A stretch of 49,676 nucleotides of DNA, taken from positions 1 to 49,676 of the forward strand of contig DASWJH010000108.1 of the NCBI GenBank assembly GCA_036397255.1, read 5' to 3'. The stretch's first letter is position 1. Each line of letters begins with the position of its first letter. Shown piece after piece: positions 45,324-49,676 of this stretch. Made by a program: the position numbers and the translations under genes. The notes beneath the pieces were generated by a model. That model had not been told where the DNA came from and did not search any database. It worked only from the letters and a program-made list of their open reading frames with translations. Source of the DNA: Nitrospiria bacterium (GTDB taxonomy: Bacteria > Nitrospirota > Nitrospiria > DASWJH01).

Positions 45324-46726
45324 GCGAATTTACAGATTATAAAGTTGCGGATATGTCATTGGCCGAATGGGGTCGCAAAGAAATATCCATTGCCGAAATT
45401 GAAATGCCTGGTCTTATGGCTTTACGAAAAGAGTACGCAGGCAAAAAACCATTAGACGGTGCCCGGATAATGGGCAGCATTCACATGACCATTCAAACCG
45501 CGGTCCTAATCGAGACATTAGTAGACCTTGGCGCAGAGGTACGCTGGGTATCATGTAATATATTTTCAACACAAGATCATGCAGCTGCAGCGATTGCCGC
45601 AAAAAACATTCCTGTATTTGCCTGGAAAGGCGAAACGATTGAAGAGTATTGGTGGTGTACTGAGCAGGCCCTGCTATGGCCGGATGGGAAATTACCCAAC
45701 ATGATTCTTGATGATGGTGGTGATGCAACTTTATTAGTACACAAAGGTGTTGAGTTCGAAAAAGCTGGCGCTATTCCCACGACAAAAGATGATGACAATG
45801 AAGAATACAAAGCGATTCTCGGTGTACTTCGTCGCACAATTAAGCCTGGTTCAAGCACATGGCAGGATATTGCAGGTAGCGTTAAAGGCGTAACCGAAGA
45901 AACCACAACCGGTGTTCACCGTCTTTATGCAATGCAGGAGAAAGGTGAATTACTGTTCCCAGCAATGAATGTTAACGACTCTGCTACTAAGTCTAAATTC
46001 GATAATTTATACGGTTGCCGTGAGTCTTTAATCGATAGTATCAAACGTGCAACCGATATCATGATTGCTGGAAAGATTTGTATTGTGATTGGTTATGGCG
46101 ATGTAGGCAAAGGCTGCGCTCAAGCATTTAAAGGCATGGGCGCAACTGTATGGGTTACTGAAATTGATCCCATCTGTGCATTACAGGCAGCTATGGAAGG
46201 CTATCGCGTTGTTGACTTAAATGAAGTAGCTAACATGGGTGACATCTTTGTTACGACTACGGGTAACTTAAACGTAATTGATCATCACCACATGGAAGCA
46301 ATGAAGAACGAAGCTATTGTTTGTAACATTGGTCACTTCGATGCTGAAATCAATATCGCTTCACTTAAAAAATATGAGTGGGAAGAGATCAAGCCTCAGG
46401 TTGATCATGTTATTTTCCCAGATGGCAAAAAGATTATCATCCTTGCAAAAGGACGCCTGGTTAACCTGGGTTGCGCTACGGGTCACCCAAGCTTTGTAAT
46501 GTCGGCTTCATTTACTAACCAGGTAATGGCTCAGATCGAGTTTTATACAAATGCAGGAGCGTATGAAAACAAGGTTTATAAACTGCCTAAGCTGCTAGAT
46601 GAAAAAGTAGCTCGCTTACACCTCAAGAAAATTGGCGCACATTTAACTGAGCTCTCTAAAGAACAGGCCGTTTACATTAATGTACCGGTTGAAGGCCCAT
46701 ATAAAGCCGATCACTACCGCTACTAA
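45320..46726 (+). CDS. ahcY: S-adenosylhomocysteinase, complete, proteobacterial type, foreign
   Basis: 468 residues from ATG 45320, with AGGAG ten bases upstream; an open frame reaches back to 45224 but those codons belong to the remnant. It hydrolyses SAH to adenosine and homocysteine. Visible are [20 protein letters not shown], the NAD-binding [29 protein letters not shown], and the C-terminal [15 protein letters not shown] tail. The insert-containing [17 protein letters not shown] region marks the longer bacterial/eukaryotic type, unlike the flanking remnants. Codon use differs from neighbours: glycine is mainly GGC/GGT, while metK prefers GGG/GGA. This points to horizontal acquisition into the native locus. 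Confidence 0.95.
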   Translation: MSEFTDYKVADMSLAEWGRKEISIAEIEMPGLMALRKEYAGKKPLDGARIMGSIHMTIQTAVLIETLVDLGAEVRWVSCNIFSTQDHAAAAIAAKNIPVFAWKGETIEEYWWCTEQALLWPDGKLPNMILDDGGDATLLVHKGVEFEKAGAIPTTKDDDNEEYKAILGVLRRTIKPGSSTWQDIAGSVKGVTEETTTGVHRLYAMQEKGELLFPAMNVNDSATKSKFDNLYGCRESLIDSIKRATDIMIAGKICIVIGYGDVGKGCAQAFKGMGATVWVTEIDPICALQAAMEGYRVVDLNEVANMGDIFVTTTGNLNVIDHHHMEAMKNEAIVCNIGHFDAEINIASLKKYEWEEIKPQVDHVIFPDGKKIIILAKGRLVNLGCATGHPSFVMSASFTNQVMAQIEFYTNAGAYENKVYKLPKLLDEKVARLHLKKIGAHLTELSKEQAVYINVPVEGPYKADHYRY

Positions 46727-46747
46727 TATCAGGCTCAACTTCTAGGT

Positions 46748-47093
46748 CGGGTGTGCCCATTTTTACATGGCTGTACCCATTGATATACCTTCTTTGGAAC
46801 AGATGAGCAATAAGAAGAGGCTCATTCGTGAATTTGTAGAAGAATTTACCATGCCCGATGGTCTGCGGATTAACCTACTAGGAGAGGGGCATCCCTCCAG
46901 CGTAATGGATGTGAGCTTTGCCAACCAGGCGCTTTTCGCTGAATACCTTAAAAAAGAAAATAAATAATTGAAAAAAAAGGTTTATGGGGTTCCGGCAGTT
47001 ATTGATGAGGAAATTGTCCGATTAAAATTGGAAGCGATGGGGGTGAAGAAGGAACAAGAAAAGTATCTTGCTTCATGGGAAATGGGGACCTAA
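46748..47093 (+). pseudogene. 3' remnant of the original ahcY
   Basis: In one frame the sequence reads IDIPSLEQMSNKKRLIREF, then VEEFTMPDGLRINLLGEG, HPSSVMDVSFANQALFAEYL, an in-frame TAA at 46965, and then [20 protein letters not shown] ending [11 protein letters not shown] and TAA at 47091. This is the C-terminal third of a short-type S-adenosylhomocysteinase. Compared with the usual family sequence a segment is missing between DGLRI and the NL that follows, and a few residues before EKYL. A possible trace of the upstream GHF-x-IDIP motif starts near 46748. Deletions and a stop show it is no longer functional. Confidence 0.85.
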
Positions 47094-47123
47094 CTACAAT
47101 AATCTAACCCATTTCTTCCTGCC

Positions 47124-47492
47124 TTAATTCAGCTTTTCAAGGGCTGCCACAATGCTTTCTGCCATTTCCTTGGGGTTGAGCGGTTTAAGGAGAAACCGGT
47201 TCACCCCTTGGGAAATGGCTTCTGTTGCATTCTGAAGCGTCCCATACCCCGTGATCACAATTCGAGGTAAATCTTTTTGGATATCGTTCACTTCTTTGAG
47301 AAGGGAAATCCCGTCTTTTCCTGGGAGCCGAATATCGGTAATCAGAAGGTCAAAGCTTTTGGCGGTCAGGTGATTGATCGCTTCTTCCGCAGACGAAGCG
47401 ACCGATACCTCATATCCACTTTTGGTTAGAATATCTTGGTAAATTTCAGTGATGCTTTTCTCGTCATCTACAAGGAGGATTCTTTCAAACAT
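47124..47492 (-). CDS. stand-alone response-regulator receiver protein
   Basis: 122 residues, receiver domain only. The acidic pair DDE at the start, phospho-acceptor Asp53 (LITDIRLPGKDG), TGYG and the switch lysine in FLLKPLNPKEM are all present. There is no output domain, so it passes phosphate on or acts by protein binding, as in CheY-like or Spo0F-like proteins. No histidine kinase is adjacent. Confidence 0.9.
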   Translation of the reverse strand: MFERILLVDDEKSITEIYQDILTKSGYEVSVASSAEEAINHLTAKSFDLLITDIRLPGKDGISLLKEVNDIQKDLPRIVITGYGTLQNATEAISQGVNRFLLKPLNPKEMAESIVAALEKLN

Positions 47493-47576
47493 GGGTTTCC
47501 TTCCTTCAAGGTTTCCAGCTTTAATTCTACCTTGAAAAGGGTGTTTGTCAACAGATAGGCCTTCCTTGCTCCCCTT

Positions 47577-48119
47577 CTATTTTGCCCATTTGATGGTACA
47601 GCCCATGGCATGGGTTTCAGGAACTTCTATGTCCTGGTGTGCCAGGAGTGCTTCAATGGCGTTCCGCAAATCGTGGGATTGGGCCTTTTTGGGGTCCTGC
47701 CAATGATCATCAATCCGACCGGTATAACGAAGCCGTCGTTCCTGATCAAAAAGAAATATTTCTGGGGTGAAGTGAGCCCCATAGGCGTCTGCGACCTCCT
47801 GAGTTTCGTCCCTTAAATAGGGAAAGTTATAGTTTTTTTCTTTTGCCCTTTTTACCATTTTAGGAAAATCATCTTCGGGATAATTTAGGGTTTCATTGGC
47901 GTTTATGGCAACGAAGGCCACCCCTTGATCCCGGGTTTCCCTTTGAATATCAACGAGTCGGGGTTCGTAGGCTTGGACGTATGGGCAGTGGTTACAGGTG
48001 AACATGACCACAATAATTTTTTTATCCTTAAAACTATCCAATGAATAGGTTTTTCCATCCACCCCGGGAAGGGTAAACGCTGGAGCCTGATCTCCAATCG
48101 CCAATCGTTTTTTTGCCAT
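47577..48119 (-). CDS. thioredoxin-fold redoxin (AhpC/TSA-like)
   Basis: 180 residues without a signal peptide. The N-terminal IGDQAPAFTLPGVDGKTYSL and FTCNHCPYVQAYEPRL with CxxC at Cys42/Cys45 are typical of the 'thioredoxin family protein' group near AhpC/TSA. The cis-proline motif is HFTPEIFLFD. The role is probably thiol-disulfide exchange or peroxide reduction; the partner is unknown. Confidence 0.85.
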   Translation of the reverse strand: MAKKRLAIGDQAPAFTLPGVDGKTYSLDSFKDKKIIVVMFTCNHCPYVQAYEPRLVDIQRETRDQGVAFVAINANETLNYPEDDFPKMVKRAKEKNYNFPYLRDETQEVADAYGAHFTPEIFLFDQERRLRYTGRIDDHWQDPKKAQSHDLRNAIEALLAHQDIEVPETHAMGCTIKWAK

Positions 48120-48254
48120 ATTTGAATTCCCCCTGCTGATGGTTTTTTAATAAACGCTTTCCTCATCCTGGAAAATGTTTCTGGTAAGGCTATATCTTAA
48201 ATCAGTGCAAAACGTTAATTCAAGACCGGAAAGAGGGGGCGGTCAGAAAGAATC

Positions 48255-48283
48255 TTGGAAAAAGGAACAGTCTTTTGTAATAT
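48255..48283 (+). promoter_or_regulatory. promoter predicting a leaderless transcript
   Basis: TTGGAA (48255-48260), 17-base spacer and TAATAT (48278-48283). The next gene's ATG starts at 48290, where transcription would also begin, and there is no ribosome binding site. Confidence 0.5.
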
Positions 48284-48289
48284 AAACGA

Positions 48290-49198
48290 ATGGACTTACC
48301 TCAAAAATGGATCGATGTTGGAAAAAGGGTTCAGCAATCAGGGGGTATTGTCATGGTCATGGGAAAGCCCGATATGGGAAAATCGACCCTGATCCAATAC
48401 CTTTTGAAGTGCGGGTTGCAACAGGAACGGCGGGTTGCTGTTGTTGATGCCGATATTGGGCAGGCTACCTTTGGTCCACCTTCCTGTTTGAGCCTTTCTT
48501 TTTGGACAAGGCCCAAGGATAAGGAAGAGAAAGATCCAAAGGGTGGGGATATCCATATAGAGGGGAATTGTAACTATAAAAATTTACAATTTATTGGTGC
48601 TTTAAGTCCAGTGGGGTTTCTCCTCCAGGTGGTGGTGGGGGTTAAACGATTGGTGGATCAAGCCCTGGAGCGGGGAGTGGATTTGGTTTTGGTGGATACC
48701 AGTGGGTTGGTTCAAGGAAGAACGGGATTTTTGCTCAAAAAACATAAGATTGAATTGGTTCGGCCCAACCATCTGATTGTCCTCGAGAGAAGAGAAGAAG
48801 AACTGGAAAACATTCTCACAGGGATTCCTTTCCCTCCAGGAATGATTGTGTCTCACGTTCCCAGAACCCCGAACACTCGACCGCGGTCTCTGGAAGAACG
48901 CCGTATTTATCGGGCCAAACAATTCTCAAATTATTTTCAAAATAGCCGGGCCCGATGGATTTACTTTTCAAACCAGAGGAAACCGCTCCCTGGAATGCAC
49001 CCCTTTAAGGGAATGCTGGTGGGTCTTCTTTCCAAGACCGGACAGACATTGGGGCTTGGCATGATCTCCCGCATTGGACGAAAAAGCCTAGAAGTCATTA
49101 CCCCCTTACCCACACTGACGGGTGTGCAAAAAGTGGAGCCTTCGGTCATTGGCTTGGGAAAAGATTTTTTGGGAAAAAAGGACGGAAAACTGAATTAG
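48290..49198 (+). CDS. Clp1/Grc3-like P-loop kinase
   Basis: 302 residues. Walker A GKPDMGKS is at 25-32, and VVDADIGQATFGPP follows at 51-64, the DxDxGQ signature of Clp1/Grc3/NOL9-type polynucleotide 5'-hydroxyl kinases. LVLVDTSGLVQGRTGFLLKK resembles the Walker B/lid region. The C-terminal part has a beta-rich domain (GMLVGLLSKTGQTLGLGMIS). These enzymes phosphorylate 5'-OH ends of RNA or DNA. The bacterial members are little studied and the substrate here is unknown. No repair ligase or RtcB lies beside it. Confidence 0.75.
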   Translation: MDLPQKWIDVGKRVQQSGGIVMVMGKPDMGKSTLIQYLLKCGLQQERRVAVVDADIGQATFGPPSCLSLSFWTRPKDKEEKDPKGGDIHIEGNCNYKNLQFIGALSPVGFLLQVVVGVKRLVDQALERGVDLVLVDTSGLVQGRTGFLLKKHKIELVRPNHLIVLERREEELENILTGIPFPPGMIVSHVPRTPNTRPRSLEERRIYRAKQFSNYFQNSRARWIYFSNQRKPLPGMHPFKGMLVGLLSKTGQTLGLGMISRIGRKSLEVITPLPTLTGVQKVEPSVIGLGKDFLGKKDGKLN

Positions 49199-49217
49199 GT
49201 TTTTTGGAGGGGAATCA

Positions 49218-49538
49218 ATGTCTTTAAAGGTGTGGTGGCCATTGTTTCCTCTTTTATTTTTCATTGTTTTAATTTGCCTCCTGACCGCATTGTTACGGTT
49301 ATGGAGGAGAGGTGAAGCAAGCGGTCTGCAATGGATTTTGGTGTCCTCTGCATTTATAACCTATTCCCTCACTTATGCTTTGGCAAGTTGGCCCTGGCTG
49401 CATATGCCCATTTCCAATATTGCCGAGCTGATTATGATTTTTAATGTCTACCACTTTTTTTGTAAATGGCGAACCGATATCGCCTGGCTTCATGTCATTG
49501 CCCTTTTGGCCATTGTCTGTGATTTTGCACTGCATTAG
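49218..49538 (+). CDS. small polytopic membrane protein, unknown
   Basis: 106 residues behind TTGGAGGGGAA, with about three hydrophobic segments (8-30, 38-58 and 68-105) and aromatic-rich loops (ALASWPWLHMPISN). I do not recognise the family. It ends two codons after CDFA, directly at the left end of the IS-like element, so the gene may be shortened by the insertion. Confidence 0.5.
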   Translation: MSLKVWWPLFPLLFFIVLICLLTALLRLWRRGEASGLQWILVSSAFITYSLTYALASWPWLHMPISNIAELIMIFNVYHFFCKWRTDIAWLHVIALLAIVCDFALH

Positions 49539-49676
49539 AGCCTGTCCGACAAACCCCTATTTTTCACTTTGCGGTCATGCTGCTTTTCTGTAAAATAGAG
49601 CTTCATAATCAACCGATGGAGGGCTGTTATGGGCTATCATTTTCGGCCGTATGCACAAGAGCAGATGTATTTGATG
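49539..49676 (+). mobile_element. left end of an IS1182-like insertion sequence, cut by the window
   Basis: The stretch starts GAGCCTGTCCGACA just after the membrane-protein stop and leads to an ATG at 49629. The visible 16 codons read MGYHFRPYAQEQMYLM, which closely resembles the start of IS1182-family transposases. The rest lies outside the window, so the right end and target duplication cannot be checked. Confidence 0.6.
49629..49676 (+). CDS. transposase, IS1182-like, N-terminal fragment in window
   Basis: Only the first 16 codons are in the window (MGYHFRPYAQEQMYLM). GGAGGG lies about six bases before the ATG. The FRPY-x-Q-x-Q-x-YLM start is characteristic of this transposase family; catalytic DDE residues would lie outside. 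Confidence 0.65.
   Translation, partial: MGYHFRPYAQEQMYLM

Overview
The window reads as a stretch of chromosome from a Gram-negative, diderm bacterium of moderate G+C. It carries a complete Tol-Pal set, porins, c-type cytochromes and lipoproteins. A fused cytochrome-porin, a DUF4321 membrane protein and remnants of a short 'archaeal-type' AhcY fit a Nitrospirota-like organism. That placement is inferred from gene content only.

Layout. 1-4981 (+): an outer-membrane barrel cut by the window edge, an exported protein, a relic of a GGDEF gene, a small MITE-like element, a small membrane protein, then a redox group (membrane-anchored tetraheme cytochrome, Cyc2-like cytochrome-porin fusion, small exported beta protein). 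5185-7230 (-): a PocR-GAF-GAF-GGDEF diguanylate cyclase. 7526-13748: uvrB, a DUF4321 gene, pyk, mdh, nfi and khpA. 14004-18280 (-): pstS-pstC-pstA-pstB-phoU behind a four-unit, 11-bp-phased Pho box, with a porin gene upstream. 19918-27211 (-): a propeller lipoprotein, phoB, phoR, uppP and arsC in a tight run, followed by a GH63-like glycosidase. 27318-27563: tRNA-Val and tRNA-Asp. 27707-32606 (+): tolQ-tolR-tolA-tolB-pal-cpoB. 32606-40169 (+): mutL-miaA-hfq-mtnP-lipoprotein-pfkB-TPR lipoprotein-rodZ, ending inside a tRNA-Thr gene. 40235-40896: an AT-rich gap. 40897-43482 (+): ECF sigma factor, zinc-finger anti-sigma factor with a periplasmic haem-c motif, and a sigma-54 activator. 43529-47093 (+): promoter, SAM-II-type riboswitch, intrinsic terminator and metK, then an ahcY locus where a complete proteobacterial-type ahcY lies between the broken ends of the original gene. 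47124-49676: a lone receiver protein, a thioredoxin-like protein, a Clp1/Grc3-like P-loop kinase, a small membrane protein and the left end of an IS1182-like element.

How the parts connect. PhoB/PhoR are the likely regulators of the pst operon. SAM synthase, SAH hydrolase and MTA phosphorylase form a SAM-use and salvage theme, with the SAM-II element as the sensor for metK. The sigma/anti-sigma/sigma-54 trio may link envelope or redox state to transcription.

The strongest unusual observations are the ahcY replacement with flanking native remnants, the SAM-II aptamer plus terminator, the anti-sigma factor with a CxxCH motif, the cytochrome-porin fusion beside a tetraheme anchor, and the phased Pho box.
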